From Helicobacter bilis (GTDB lineage Bacteria > Campylobacterota > Campylobacteria > Campylobacterales > Helicobacteraceae), in contig NZ_FZMS01000006.1 in the NCBI RefSeq assembly GCF_900198365.1, positions 1-63,336 of the forward strand: a stretch of DNA of 63,336 nucleotides. Direction: 5' to 3'. The notes below the pieces were generated by a model. It ran no database searches. It saw nothing but the letters and a program-made list of their open reading frames with translations, and was not told the DNA's origin. A program made the position numbers and the translations under genes. This document shows, piece by piece, positions 37,150-46,803 of the stretch. Every line of letters starts with the position of its first letter. Position 1 is the first letter of the stretch.

Positions 37150-37967
37150 TGGTAAAAATGCGACAGAGACATCTTTGTGTGTTTGAGTTTGAGAAAGGCT
37201 CATTTGATGAGATTCTTGCCTATATTCAGTATAATGCGGATTTTATGCGGGATAGATTACTTGCGTTTCATGATGATATTACGCCAGAAATACGCGATTT
37301 TCTATGTGATTTAGGGGCTATGCCCTTTAAGGTTGAGAATAAAAAGATACTACAATCAGGCAAAGTAAAACAGCTTATCACAGAAGCCCCTATACAAGAG
37401 AACAGCACTACTTCACATGATGACAAGCAAAATACTGCGGTAAAAAAGATTAAAATCACTCTAGATTCTAATGACTTAGCAAGAGTTGTTATGGATAGTA
37501 ATGATGAGAATATTAATCAAAAAAGTATAGAATCTGTTTCTATTAGTAACACTTTGAAAGATAGCAATTCTAAAGTTTCTAAACTAGATTCTACACCTAT
37601 AAAAGATTCTATAAAACAAGCACGAAATGGCTTGATAAGTGATATAGAATCCATGCCTATGGTAACCTTTAAACGCACTATCCGCAGTGGCGAAGAAATT
37701 ATTTTAGAATCTCATGCTGCTTTTATTAAGGATATACATGAGGGTGCTTTGATAAAAAGCAGTGGAAATTTACATATTTATGGTAAATGTCATGGAATAT
37801 TAGAGTGTTTTGGCGATTATATTATCATTGGAGAGTTTGATATGGGTAGAATCTCTTTGCAAAATGTCATTGTGGAAGGGAAAATGCTTGAGCGGCTAAA
37901 AAGTAGCAAAAAGCTAAAAATGCTTACCATAGAAAATGGCGAAATCTCTCTATGTGAGCTTCTATAA
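37149..37967 (+). CDS. minC: Septum-site determining protein MinC
   Basis: Inhibits FtsZ assembly away from mid-cell with MinD. The 272-residue protein has a short N-terminal domain, a very long Asp/Ser/Lys-rich linker (about 95-165) that includes several repeats of the LDS/KDS type, and a clear MinC C-terminal beta-helix ([55 protein letters not shown]). Adjacent minC-lpxC is also the H. pylori order. The linker expansion matches the tendency of this genome to carry low-complexity inserts. minD and minE are not here. Confidence 0.82.
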   Translation: MVKMRQRHLCVFEFEKGSFDEILAYIQYNADFMRDRLLAFHDDITPEIRDFLCDLGAMPFKVENKKILQSGKVKQLITEAPIQENSTTSHDDKQNTAVKKIKITLDSNDLARVVMDSNDENINQKSIESVSISNTLKDSNSKVSKLDSTPIKDSIKQARNGLISDIESMPMVTFKRTIRSGEEIILESHAAFIKDIHEGALIKSSGNLHIYGKCHGILECFGDYIIIGEFDMGRISLQNVIVEGKMLERLKSSKKLKMLTIENGEISLCELL

Positions 37968-37977
37968 AAGGATAAAT

Positions 37978-38877
37978 ATGAAACAAAGAACGATAGCAAA
38001 AAAAGTGGAGCTTGTAGGCATTGGACTGCATAAAGGTGTGCCAGTGAAAATGATATTAGAGCCATTGCCAAGTGATAGTGGCATTGTCTTTTATCGTAGT
38101 GATATGGGGGTTAGTATACCGCTTAAGATAGAAAATGTGATTGATACGACTATGGCAACTGTTATTGGTAAAAATGGGGCAAAAGTCTCTACAATCGAGC
38201 ATTTACTCTCTAGCATACATGCCTATGGTATTGATAATATACGCATTATCCTTGATAATGAGGAAGTGCCTATTATGGACGGATCAAGCATAGGATTCTG
38301 TATGCTATTAGAAGAGGCAGGGATACAAGAGCTAGATAAACCAAAAAAGGCTATTGAGATTAAAGAAGTTGTAGAAGTAGAAGAGGGTGGTAAATTTGTG
38401 CGACTTATGCCAAGTGATTCTATAACCTTTGATTTTACGATTAAATTCCCACATCAGGCTATAAGAGAGCAAAGCTATAAGTTTGAGTTTAGCACACAAA
38501 AATATAAAGAAGAGATAGCAAGGGCTAGGACTTTTGGGTTTTTACAGGAAGTCAATCAGCTTAGGGCTATGGGCTTAGGGCTTGGCGGTAGCTTTGATAA
38601 TTGCATTGTGCTTGATGAAAAGGGCATTATGAATGCTGAAGGACTGCGATATAAAGATGAGTTTGTAAGGCATAAGATTCTTGATGCAATCGGTGATATG
38701 TCCCTGCTTGGTATGCCAATAATTGGTGGATATATCTCTTTTGCAGGTAGCCATAAACTAAATCACTTTTTAACAAAAAAGCTTTTAAGCGCAGCCCATG
38801 CGTATAGCATTGTAGATTTACAAGACAAGGTAAAAGACACACAAAAAGCCTATGTCCCTGCAAAAGTAAAAGCTTAG
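37978..38877 (+). CDS. lpxC: UDP-3-O-acyl-N-acetylglucosamine deacetylase LpxC
   Basis: Zinc enzyme for the first committed step of lipid A synthesis. 299 residues: [20 protein letters not shown], zinc ligand region [14 protein letters not shown] (His75), [19 protein letters not shown] and a second metal site in [19 protein letters not shown]. The start at 37978 has AAAGGATAAAT directly upstream. It is ten bases after minC; the fabD-minC-lpxC string is one operon. Confidence 0.95.
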   Translation: MKQRTIAKKVELVGIGLHKGVPVKMILEPLPSDSGIVFYRSDMGVSIPLKIENVIDTTMATVIGKNGAKVSTIEHLLSSIHAYGIDNIRIILDNEEVPIMDGSSIGFCMLLEEAGIQELDKPKKAIEIKEVVEVEEGGKFVRLMPSDSITFDFTIKFPHQAIREQSYKFEFSTQKYKEEIARARTFGFLQEVNQLRAMGLGLGGSFDNCIVLDEKGIMNAEGLRYKDEFVRHKILDAIGDMSLLGMPIIGGYISFAGSHKLNHFLTKKLLSAAHAYSIVDLQDKVKDTQKAYVPAKVKA

Positions 38878-39201
38878 ATTCTAAGTAAAGTATAGAATCT
38901 CATTTTACAAATATGCCCTCGTTTATTTAGCATTTTTAAGGGCTAGACTTTTTTGTTTTTTTGTATAGTTCTGTCGAAAATCAAGCTTTGTTGTTTTAAG
39001 TGTATATTCTAGTGTTTTTTATTGTTGTCATGGTTATATTATAAAATCAACTTCATTCTGTATTTTTATCAAAGAGTGCATTTTTATTTAAGATATTTCA
39101 CACAAACTCATCATAACTTATTTTTTATTTTTTTTGATATAATCTAGTTAAATAAGACTCTTTAAGTTATAGTTTAGTTATATAGTATAAGAGGAGATAT
39201 T
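38878..39201 (+). promoter_or_regulatory. guaA leader with extended -10
   Basis: A gap of about 320 bases without a gene. TGATATAAT (hexamer 39138-39143) lies 59 bases before the guaA ATG and AGAGGAGAT is its ribosome site. No purine-riboswitch core (three-way junction with conserved loops) is evident to the eye. Confidence 0.5.
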
Positions 39202-42200
39202 ATGAATAATCCGCAGATTTTAGTCCTTGATTTTGGTTCTCAATATACACAGCTTATTGCAAGAAGATTGCGTGAATATGGCATTTATACAGAGATTGTC
39301 CCCTATTTTGAAACGCTAGATTCTATTAAGGCAAAAAATCCTAAAGGTATCATTTTAAGTGGTGGTCCAGCAAGTGTGTATGAGGAAGGGGCGTATAAGC
39401 CAGATTCTAGAATCTTTGATTTAAATATCCCTATACTTGGTATTTGCTATGGTATGCAGTATATCGCACACTTTTTTGGTGGGAGTGTGGTAAAGGCTGA
39501 AGCACAAGAGTTTGGTAGGGCGGTTTTAACGATTTTAAATGGAGATTCTAAAACTTATGATATGGAATCTCATAGCACACATACAAACAATATTGAAAGC
39601 AATAATATAAAGCAAATAACAAGCGATACACTCATTTTGCGAGAGTTTGTTTCAAGTGATTTAGAGGATATAGAATCTATGCTGCTAGATTCTGAGGTGA
39701 TGAGTGCTTGGGGGAGAGCTTTAAGCAAACAAGAGGCAAAAGAATGGCTAGATAAGCAAATGCAGTCATATAGAAAGTATGGCTTTGGCTTATTTGCAGT
39801 CGTTGAAAAAAGTAGCAATGAGATAGTAGGGCAATGTGGCATTACATGGCAGGGTGTGCAAGATTCTAATCTGTACGACACAATTAAAGCGAGTTTGCAT
39901 AATACAGACTATTTAAACCATGCAGCACAACACGCCATGCAAACCTTGCTAGATTCTAAAGCACCATTATTGCCTGAACTAGGCTATATCTTTAAAAAAA
40001 GTCATTGGCATAAAGGCTTGGCAAGTAAGGCAGCTAAAATGTGTATGGAATATGCGTTTAAAGAGCTAGGTTTGCCCCTGCTTATAAGCCTTATAAAAAC
40101 GGATAATATCGCTCCACAGAATCTAGCTAAACGCCTTGAAATGCGTATCATAGGTAAAAGTAATAAGACCTTTGATAATAAAGATATAGCGCATTTTGTC
40201 TATATGCTAAAAGCAAGTGATTATATAGGACTAGATTTAAATGCAAATGATTCTAAAAAAGTCTTGCTTGAGTTTGCAAACTATACAAAAAATAATCCTA
40301 TGAGTAGCGATACAAAAGATGAGCTTTTAGGGATATGGAGAGATTCTGTGCATGCAACTCATCATTTTTTGAAAGCAAAGGATATTGATGAGATTGCAAA
40401 TGATATGGAGAATCTTTTAGATTCTGTTTGTTTGGAATCTAGTTTGACACAGAATCTAGATTCTACAAAACGCACAATGAAGAGTCCTGCGGAAGTATCT
40501 TTAGGCAATTTTGCAGGTTGTGTAGATATTGCAACAAGGAGTTATCTAGACGATAATGACGCAGTTGCAATATCAAACTCCTGCAAAAGTGGCAAAGAGA
40601 CAACACAGTCAAACAAGAATCTAGATTCCACACATATTATTGTAGCAAGCGATTACGATAAAAAGCTAGGCTTTATCGCATTGCGAGGCAATAAGATTGA
40701 AGCCCTATTTATAACCCCTAGTGCTTTTAAAAAAGGCGTTGGAAAAGCATTGATATCAAAGGCTTTAGAATCTGGCTTAGGTGATTATGATTATATTCTA
40801 GTTGATTGCAATGAAGCAAATACTGATGCGATTGCATTCTATCATACGCTAGGCTTTGCTATCTTTGGACGAAGTCCTAGAGATTCACATAATAGAGATT
40901 TAGCTCTCGTGCATTTTAAGGCAAGTAATGCCTTACTCATGCGATATTTTAATCTTTGCTATGATATGCCTTTATTTGAGACAGAAAGGCTTATAATAAG
41001 GGCTATGCGTAAAAGTGATACAGCAGGGCTTAATGCTATGCTGCTTGATCATGAAGTGATGAGTTCATGGGAGTATAACTTTAATGATTCAAGTGTGCAA
41101 GAGTGGCTTAATACGCAGTTAGAGAGATATAAAAAGTTTGGCTTTGGGCTTTGGGCGGTGATAGAGAAAGAAAGCGGGGCTATGATAGGACAAGCAGGAC
41201 TTAGTTTGCAAACCTATAATGATAAAAAAGTGCTTGGCATGACCTATATCATCGCAAAAAGCCATTGGAAAAAGGGCTATGGTGCAGAAGTCGCACTTGG
41301 GTGTAAGCATTATGCTTTTAGCGTATTGAAAGCAAAAGAGCTATATTTGCTTATTAAAGAAGATAGTGAGGCATCAAAGGCAGTAGCAAAGAAACTACAA
41401 GCGTATTTGCTTGGAGAGACGACTTGGACTTATCGTGGCAGAGAAATGCAGCGGCTTGTATATAGAATCAAAAACACAAATACAACGCATTTTAGCCTTG
41501 AGACAAACCGCACGATATTGCGTCCTTACAAAGACTTCGATTATCCTATGCTTAGGGCAATCTTGCAAGATAAAGAGACTATGCAATCTTTCAATGGTGC
41601 ATTAAGCGAAGAGGAAGTGCAGACTTGGATAGAGAGAGAACAAAGCAGTATAGATCGATTTGGTGTTGGCTGGTGGGTTATCACTGATAAAAATAATGGC
41701 AGCGTGATTGGACTTGCAGGACTGCATTATACAAAATATCTTGAAATGCAGTATGTATTACATAAAGACCATTTACATAAAGGCTATGCTATTGAAGTAG
41801 CCCTTGCATGTAAAGAATATGCCTTTAAGCATTTGCGTGTAAAAGAGATGTATTCACTATGCAGGGAAGAAGATATTGCTGCACAAAATGTAGCAAAGAG
41901 AGTTGGCATGGAAAAAATGGGGATTGTAACTGATGAAAATAGCAATACAAAATACATAGAGTTTTGTGCTACAAGCAGGATAAATCCACTCTCTTATACA
42001 AAATATAGCTACACAGATTCTATGGAATCTCTAGAATCTTTGCAAAAAAATCTTAGCAGATTAAATCTAAAAATTAATTCATTGAATACGCTAGATTCTA
42101 AAGAAGTGCTAGATTTAAGTGCGTTATGGCAGGAATACTTTGCAAAAACGCATACGCATGTATCACAAGAAGCAATCATTAGTAGTGGTAAAAATATGCA

Positions 42201-44163
42201 AGACATTCTCTCAAAATGTCATCAATGCTTGGTTATTGAAAGTATAGAAGAGAATGCGAAAGAAAATGAAGCATTAGGCTTTTTAGTCGTATATGATAAA
42301 ACAGATAAAAATAGCTTTGTAGAGATATTTTTATGCACGAAAAAAGCAAAGCTAGAAAAAGAGGGTATAGCATTATTACAAGCATTATTGCATACAAATG
42401 AGAGTGAGACAATTACGCTACCTTGCCTTTTAGAGCAAGATGAAGCGGGGCTATTATATGAGTATCTAGGCTTTATTAAAAGCAGTAACGAGTCGCATTT
42501 TAAACACATTGAAAATGAAATATCAAATGTAGATAAAAATCTCGTGTATAACTATCATAATACAGAATTGCCCTGCTTTATTTATGGAGTTACAAAAGAC
42601 AAGCTGAAACTCTCATTGCGTTCATTCTTATTGCAAGATTCTCTCTATTGCGATAGAGAATCTTTACTCATAAGCACACAAGCAACGCTAAGAGACAATA
42701 CTCATAATCATATAGAAAGCAATAATAAGAAAGCATTGTTTGCTAATGTCAAGCAAGATTCTATCGTGTGGATGAGCCACGCGGATAAGGTGGAGTCTCT
42801 ACCTAGTGGCTTTGTGGAATTAGCTAAAAGTGGGAATACACATTATTGTGCTATTGCAGATTTCACGCGGAGAGTGTATGCTTTGCAATTTCACCCAGAA
42901 GTTGTGCATAGTGAATGCGGTGGGGAGATTCTAAAAAATTTTGCTGTGGGAATCTGTGGGGCAGATACGAGCTGGAATATGCGGAATTTTGCGGAAAGTG
43001 AGATTGTGAAGCTAAGGGAAAAGGTGCTTGGAGAAACTTGCGAAAATAGGGCGGATTCTAAGCCAACGCAAGAAAATCTACAAGAAAAAGGGTTAGAATC
43101 TAATGCGGAAGGACTGCAAGAGTGTAACGATACATTAAGGCGAAGTATTTTAGATGAGAAATTGCCGCAAAGAGATTCTGCGAATGAGGCGTATAATGAC
43201 ATACGTCGCAGTGAAGCAGAAACGAGTTGCGGTGATTTATCGCTAAAAGACAAGCCTTTTTCAAAGGTTTTGTGTGCGGTGAGTGGTGGAGTAGATTCTA
43301 GCGTGGTAGCAACGCTTCTTTATCGTGCCATAGGAGAAAATCTTATCCCTGTGTTTGTGGATACCGGGCTTTTAAGAAAGGGTGAAAGAGAAGCAGTAGA
43401 AGAAATGTTTAGAGAGAATCTAAAAGTGCCTTTGATTGTAGCAGACGCAAAAGAGCTATTTTTAGGGCGATTAAAGGGCGTAACTGACCCAGAACAAAAG
43501 CGAAAAATCATCGGCGAAACCTTCATAGAAGTCTTTGAAGCTGAAGCTAAAAAGCATAACACAAAAGGCGAGATAAAATTCCTAGCACAAGGCACACTCT
43601 ACCCTGATGTGATTGAATCTGTGAGTGTGAAGGGTCCTAGTAAAACGATAAAAAGCCACCATAATGTCGGCGGACTGCCTGAATGGATGAAATTTGAGTT
43701 AATCGAGCCTTTAAGAGAGCTTTTCAAAGATGAAGTAAGGGCGTTGGGTAGAGAGCTAGGAATGCCTGAATCTATGCTTATGCGACATCCTTTCCCCGGA
43801 CCCGGACTTGCCATACGCATTATGGGCGAGGTGAATGCGGCGGATTTAGAGCTATTAAAAGAAGCGGATTCTATCTTTATAGAAGAGCTGCATAAATGGG
43901 GCTTGTATGATAGCGTGTGGCAGGCATTTTGTGTGCTTTTAAATGTGCGAAGTGTGGGCGTAATGGGCGATAACCGCACTTATGATAATACTATTTGTGT
44001 GCGTGCTGTGGAAGCACAAGATGGAATGACAGCGAGTTTCTCACACTTACCCCACGCATTTTTAGAATCTGTCTCAAATCGCATAATTAACGAAGTAGCA
44101 GGGATTAACCGAGTCGTGTATGACATCACTTCAAAACCCCCGGGGACTATTGAGTGGGAGTAA
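39202..44163 (+). CDS. guaA: GMP synthetase GuaA with multiple GNAT domains nested in the amidotransferase domain
   Basis: Converts XMP to GMP with glutamine-derived ammonia. The chain has 1653 residues instead of about 510-525, with no stop or frameshift. Residues 1-115 start a class I glutamine amidotransferase ([20 protein letters not shown], nucleophile Cys82 in [16 protein letters not shown]). Residues 116-1173 are inserted: GNAT-type domains at about 140-338, 345-574, 589-757 and 764-921, and a degenerate one at 960-1130. Three share WHKG/KKGY/HKGY acetyl-CoA loops and FGFGL(F/W)AV strands. The amidotransferase then resumes ([15 protein letters not shown], His1231/Glu1233 in QFHPEVVHS). 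A second insert (about 1281-1352) precedes the ATP pyrophosphatase (SGGVDSSVV at 1361) and the complete dimerisation domain. Catalytic residues are all present, so GMP synthetase activity is likely; acetyltransferase activity is a prediction. Confidence 0.93.
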   Translation: MNNPQILVLDFGSQYTQLIARRLREYGIYTEIVPYFETLDSIKAKNPKGIILSGGPASVYEEGAYKPDSRIFDLNIPILGICYGMQYIAHFFGGSVVKAEAQEFGRAVLTILNGDSKTYDMESHSTHTNNIESNNIKQITSDTLILREFVSSDLEDIESMLLDSEVMSAWGRALSKQEAKEWLDKQMQSYRKYGFGLFAVVEKSSNEIVGQCGITWQGVQDSNLYDTIKASLHNTDYLNHAAQHAMQTLLDSKAPLLPELGYIFKKSHWHKGLASKAAKMCMEYAFKELGLPLLISLIKTDNIAPQNLAKRLEMRIIGKSNKTFDNKDIAHFVYMLKASDYIGLDLNANDSKKVLLEFANYTKNNPMSSDTKDELLGIWRDSVHATHHFLKAKDIDEIANDMENLLDSVCLESSLTQNLDSTKRTMKSPAEVSLGNFAGCVDIATRSYLDDNDAVAISNSCKSGKETTQSNKNLDSTHIIVASDYDKKLGFIALRGNKIEALFITPSAFKKGVGKALISKALESGLGDYDYILVDCNEANTDAIAFYHTLGFAIFGRSPRDSHNRDLALVHFKASNALLMRYFNLCYDMPLFETERLIIRAMRKSDTAGLNAMLLDHEVMSSWEYNFNDSSVQEWLNTQLERYKKFGFGLWAVIEKESGAMIGQAGLSLQTYNDKKVLGMTYIIAKSHWKKGYGAEVALGCKHYAFSVLKAKELYLLIKEDSEASKAVAKKLQAYLLGETTWTYRGREMQRLVYRIKNTNTTHFSLETNRTILRPYKDFDYPMLRAILQDKETMQSFNGALSEEEVQTWIEREQSSIDRFGVGWWVITDKNNGSVIGLAGLHYTKYLEMQYVLHKDHLHKGYAIEVALACKEYAFKHLRVKEMYSLCREEDIAAQNVAKRVGMEKMGIVTDENSNTKYIEFCATSRINPLSYTKYSYTDSMESLESLQKNLSRLNLKINSLNTLDSKEVLDLSALWQEYFAKTHTHVSQEAIISSGKNMQDILSKCHQCLVIESIEENAKENEALGFLVVYDKTDKNSFVEIFLCTKKAKLEKEGIALLQALLHTNESETITLPCLLEQDEAGLLYEYLGFIKSSNESHFKHIENEISNVDKNLVYNYHNTELPCFIYGVTKDKLKLSLRSFLLQDSLYCDRESLLISTQATLRDNTHNHIESNNKKALFANVKQDSIVWMSHADKVESLPSGFVELAKSGNTHYCAIADFTRRVYALQFHPEVVHSECGGEILKNFAVGICGADTSWNMRNFAESEIVKLREKVLGETCENRADSKPTQENLQEKGLESNAEGLQECNDTLRRSILDEKLPQRDSANEAYNDIRRSEAETSCGDLSLKDKPFSKVLCAVSGGVDSSVVATLLYRAIGENLIPVFVDTGLLRKGEREAVEEMFRENLKVPLIVADAKELFLGRLKGVTDPEQKRKIIGETFIEVFEAEAKKHNTKGEIKFLAQGTLYPDVIESVSVKGPSKTIKSHHNVGGLPEWMKFELIEPLRELFKDEVRALGRELGMPESMLMRHPFPGPGLAIRIMGEVNAADLELLKEADSIFIEELHKWGLYDSVWQAFCVLLNVRSVGVMGDNRTYDNTICVRAVEAQDGMTASFSHLPHAFLESVSNRIINEVAGINRVVYDITSKPPGTIEWE
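40509..40588 (+). repeat. In-frame palindromic element within guaA GNAT domain 2
   Basis: Nested inverted repeats: TTTTGCAGG (40509-40517) with CCTGCAAAA (40580-40588), and inside them GATATTGCAAC (40525-40535) with GTTGCAATATC (40564-40574), both perfect. The 80-bp element encodes part of the linker [19 protein letters not shown] inside the second GNAT unit. It is a different family from the thiE element, though GAAGTATCTTTAGG just upstream recalls it. Confidence 0.6.
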
Positions 44164-44236
44164 ATGGATTTGTTAATGTTGTCTATGATTTATTATAATC
44201 TAATTTGGCTATTAATTTTTATGATTGGAGGTACAT

Positions 44237-44980
44237 GTGGCAACCCAACATCAGTTATTGTCAGCTTTAGTTGTCTTTGATTTATTTAAAAAACAAGGAA
44301 AACAGTTATCAGACATATTGGAATCTTTTATTATATTTGCTACACAAGATAAAGCTTTTATAAGTTTTACCCATATTGAAACCAATGATTATTTAAAAGA
44401 TGAATTTGGATTTGAAATACCTACTTCAGTGATTGAACAGCGACTTAAGAAAATGGTGAAAAATGGAATAATAACTTACAATGCCGATACTCGTAAATTC
44501 CAACCCAATGATAATGCAAATACGCAATATGAAGAAATACAAGAAAAGATCAATCAGGCAATACAAGATGAAAAAATTTTAATAGAAAAGCTCAAATCGC
44601 ATTGTCAATTAAGCTTAGATGAAAATATATTGAGAGAAAAAATTGTCGATTATTTTTTAGGCTTACAGGATAATCAAGAAATCAATAATTTTGTGATTAA
44701 AAATAGCGAAAATAGTACTCTGCGAAATGTATCTAATGGCATTATCCTTTATAATGGATTGAGATATCACACGCTATATGACAACAAAAGATGGGAAAAG
44801 TTGTACATTTACATCAATATGGAAATCATATTTCATTATATGGGATATAATGGAGAAATGTTCTCTTTAATCATCAAGGAATTATTTGCACTTATTAAAG
44901 AAATCAACAAAAAAGATAAAAAAGTTATCTACCTTTATTACACATCAAAAGAAGAACAGCGCATAGAAGATTTTTTTTGA
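44237..44980 (+). CDS. Winged-helix N-terminal part of a frameshifted R-M-linked protein
   Basis: Starts with GTG (ATQHQLLSALVVFDLFKKQG) behind a strong GGAGG. 247 residues: a predicted winged helix (about 1-85, FISFTHIETNDYLKDEFGFE then VIEQRLKKMVKNGIITYNAD), a linker, then an alpha/beta region (KLYIYINMEIIFHYMGYNGE ... KVIYLYYTSKEE) that might be a PIN-like fold, though its acidic residues are poorly matched. It ends at TGA after a T8 tract; with T7 it would read on as EDFFDAIIKNKNSEYTMAEK into the next gene. So the two halves are best seen as one protein of about 590 residues. It leads the restriction-modification operon. Confidence 0.55.
   Translation: MATQHQLLSALVVFDLFKKQGKQLSDILESFIIFATQDKAFISFTHIETNDYLKDEFGFEIPTSVIEQRLKKMVKNGIITYNADTRKFQPNDNANTQYEEIQEKINQAIQDEKILIEKLKSHCQLSLDENILREKIVDYFLGLQDNQEINNFVIKNSENSTLRNVSNGIILYNGLRYHTLYDNKRWEKLYIYINMEIIFHYMGYNGEMFSLIIKELFALIKEINKKDKKVIYLYYTSKEEQRIEDFF
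44971..44978 (+). repeat. T8 tract at the frame break
   Basis: GAAGA-T8-GATGC. With eight T the upstream frame ends in TGA; seven T fuse both open frames. This is a candidate on/off switch or a simple mutation or sequencing slip. Confidence 0.65.
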
Positions 44981-45014
44981 TGCAATAATTAAAAATAAAA
45001 ATAGTGAATATACT

Positions 45015-46013
45015 ATGGCTGAAAAAGAAATTAAAAAGAAATGTTTTGGTGATGAAATCAGTATTAGAGCTGAAAAGTTGAGATTATTTGAGAAATTAGA
45101 AAAAGAAGTAATATTGAAGAGAGCTATCTGTGAAGTAGATTTTAATTTGGAAAAAAATCAAAAATATAATGTCGCATCAAAAGATATAGAAAAAGAGATT
45201 TCTAACATAGGAATCGATAAAATCGAATTTCTTAATAAACTAAATATTTTGAGGGCCAATAATGAAGCAACTATAGAAAATGCTAAATATTTATTTTTAA
45301 CGGAAGAAAAGGAATATATCGAAATTTCAAAATACATTAAAGCTAACATTGGTGGAAAAATTCCTATCGCCATACAAACAACGCTTTTGACAAATATATT
45401 ATGGCTAAAGCTTGGGAAATTATCTAAGAATTATAATGGATTGTTAATATTTAAGCCTGATACAAGAGCAAAAATATCGGCGGCACTCAATCTATATCAA
45501 CACAATATAGATTTACAAGAAGAGCTCAAGAAAAGAAAAAGTCAAGGCTTGAGCGAAAAGATATGTTTGCAAATCTTAAGTGAAATAAAAGAATATGAAC
45601 AAAAACCAGAAGAAATTAATGAAAACAATATCGATTCTCTTGAAAATATAAGTGGTCGTGACTTAGATTACTTTATAGAACGGCAACAAAAAAGAGAGCA
45701 AGAAGTTGAAAATTTAAAAAATGAAAATGAAAAGAAAGAAAATGATAACAAACAATTAAAAGAGGAAAGGGAACAATTATTAAAAATACAAGAAGAAAAA
45801 TCTAGGGAAATAAAAGAACTAAGGATACTTAATAAAAAAGCAAATTACAGAATAAGACTCAAAGATTATAGAAAAAAGAAATGTTTAAGAATAAAAAAGA
45901 AACTAACAAACTATTATCAAAAAAATAAAAGCCAAATTATCAATGGGATAATCGTCTCTATCATTTTAGGTGTAATTGTTTTTATAGTAAAATTTATTTG
46001 GGGACACATATGA
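45015..46013 (+). CDS. Coiled-coil, membrane-anchored C-terminal part of the R-M-linked protein
   Basis: 332 residues from ATG 45015, but the same frame is open upstream to the T8 tract. The first 150 residues continue a helical domain (CFGDEISIRAEKLRLFEKLE; ILRANNEATIENAKYLFLTE). Residues 195-270 form a long Glu/Lys coiled coil. The C-terminus ends in a single membrane helix (IINGIIVSIILGVIVFIVKF). A DNA-binding-type head with a membrane tail is an unusual architecture. The stop overlaps the next start (ATGA at 46010-46013), so it is co-translated with the restriction enzyme. No clear ribosome site precedes 45015, supporting the idea that it belongs to the upstream gene. Confidence 0.55.
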   Translation: MAEKEIKKKCFGDEISIRAEKLRLFEKLEKEVILKRAICEVDFNLEKNQKYNVASKDIEKEISNIGIDKIEFLNKLNILRANNEATIENAKYLFLTEEKEYIEISKYIKANIGGKIPIAIQTTLLTNILWLKLGKLSKNYNGLLIFKPDTRAKISAALNLYQHNIDLQEELKKRKSQGLSEKICLQILSEIKEYEQKPEEINENNIDSLENISGRDLDYFIERQQKREQEVENLKNENEKKENDNKQLKEEREQLLKIQEEKSREIKELRILNKKANYRIRLKDYRKKKCLRIKKKLTNYYQKNKSQIINGIIVSIILGVIVFIVKFIWGHI

Positions 46014-46795
46014 ATCATTTCTTAACTCAAAGCATTGAATTAGCTAATCAAAGAGATTATTTAGACCAGCTTTTTAGAGTGTATCCTATGTCGCCAGATA
46101 ATATTAGGGAAATAGATTCTACAAAATGGCAAAGATTTGAGCAAGCTTTTGCTGAAAATAAACAAAATGAAATCATAGAATCTTTGCTTGATTTTGAACT
46201 TTTCCCCATCAAAGATTCTTATATTGTTTATTTGAGACGCGATAAAAATGCGATTGAGAGAAATCCACTAACGATTGCTAGAATCTGTGGGCGATTAAAA
46301 GAAATGGGGCTAAATAAAATTTATGAAAATCTTTCACAGCCAAAAGAAACTAACAGGCAAATTGGTCCTCTTTTTAAGCGTTGGGTAAATAGTGGGGCTT
46401 TGGGATTAGAATCTGTTGGTATCAATGATTTTTTACATACAAGAGATAATGCGATTTTAAATGCTTCTGATTCTGTGATGAAACATTATGCAAAAGAATA
46501 TTTAGGCTATGAGAGAGAAAAAGGACTTGATTTTATTGCACGATTTAATGGAAAGATTATCATAAGTGAAGCAAAGTTTTTAACAGATTTTGGGGGACAT
46601 CAAAACGCTCAGCTTGAAGACGCGTTGCAGCTTTTAAAATGTCCTTTAAAAGAAAAAGTTGTAAAAATTGCTATTTTAGATGGAGTATGCTATATCCAAA
46701 ATAAAAGCAAAATGAATGCTATGTTGTGTCAAAAATATGGCGATGAAAACATTTTATCCGCTTTACTTCTACGAGATTTTTTGTATTCTTTGTAG
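46010..46795 (+). CDS. Type II restriction endonuclease (Tsp45I-like)
   Basis: 261 residues starting MNHFLTQSIELANQRDYLDQ. The catalytic core is visible near residues 170-200: GLDFIARFNGKIIISEAKFL, i.e. Asp...Glu-x-Lys of the PD-(D/E)XK fold, followed by GGHQNAQLEDALQLL. The overall layout recalls the Tsp45I family (GTSAC cutters), from memory and not verified. It overlaps the upstream gene by four bases and is followed after 8 bases by a DNA methyltransferase, so it is a restriction enzyme with its own protecting methylase. Frame intact. Confidence 0.7.
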   Translation: MNHFLTQSIELANQRDYLDQLFRVYPMSPDNIREIDSTKWQRFEQAFAENKQNEIIESLLDFELFPIKDSYIVYLRRDKNAIERNPLTIARICGRLKEMGLNKIYENLSQPKETNRQIGPLFKRWVNSGALGLESVGINDFLHTRDNAILNASDSVMKHYAKEYLGYEREKGLDFIARFNGKIIISEAKFLTDFGGHQNAQLEDALQLLKCPLKEKVVKIAILDGVCYIQNKSKMNAMLCQKYGDENILSALLLRDFLYSL

Positions 46796-46803
46796 GTGGT
46801 GGT

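Noticed and set aside
38878-39201. Purine riboswitch in front of guaA
   Set aside because: No conserved three-way junction with pairing loops could be recognised; only a promoter and ribosome site are clear.
42891-43979. Antisense frames within guaA
   Set aside because: They mirror conserved GuaA domains on the coding strand and have no ribosome sites.
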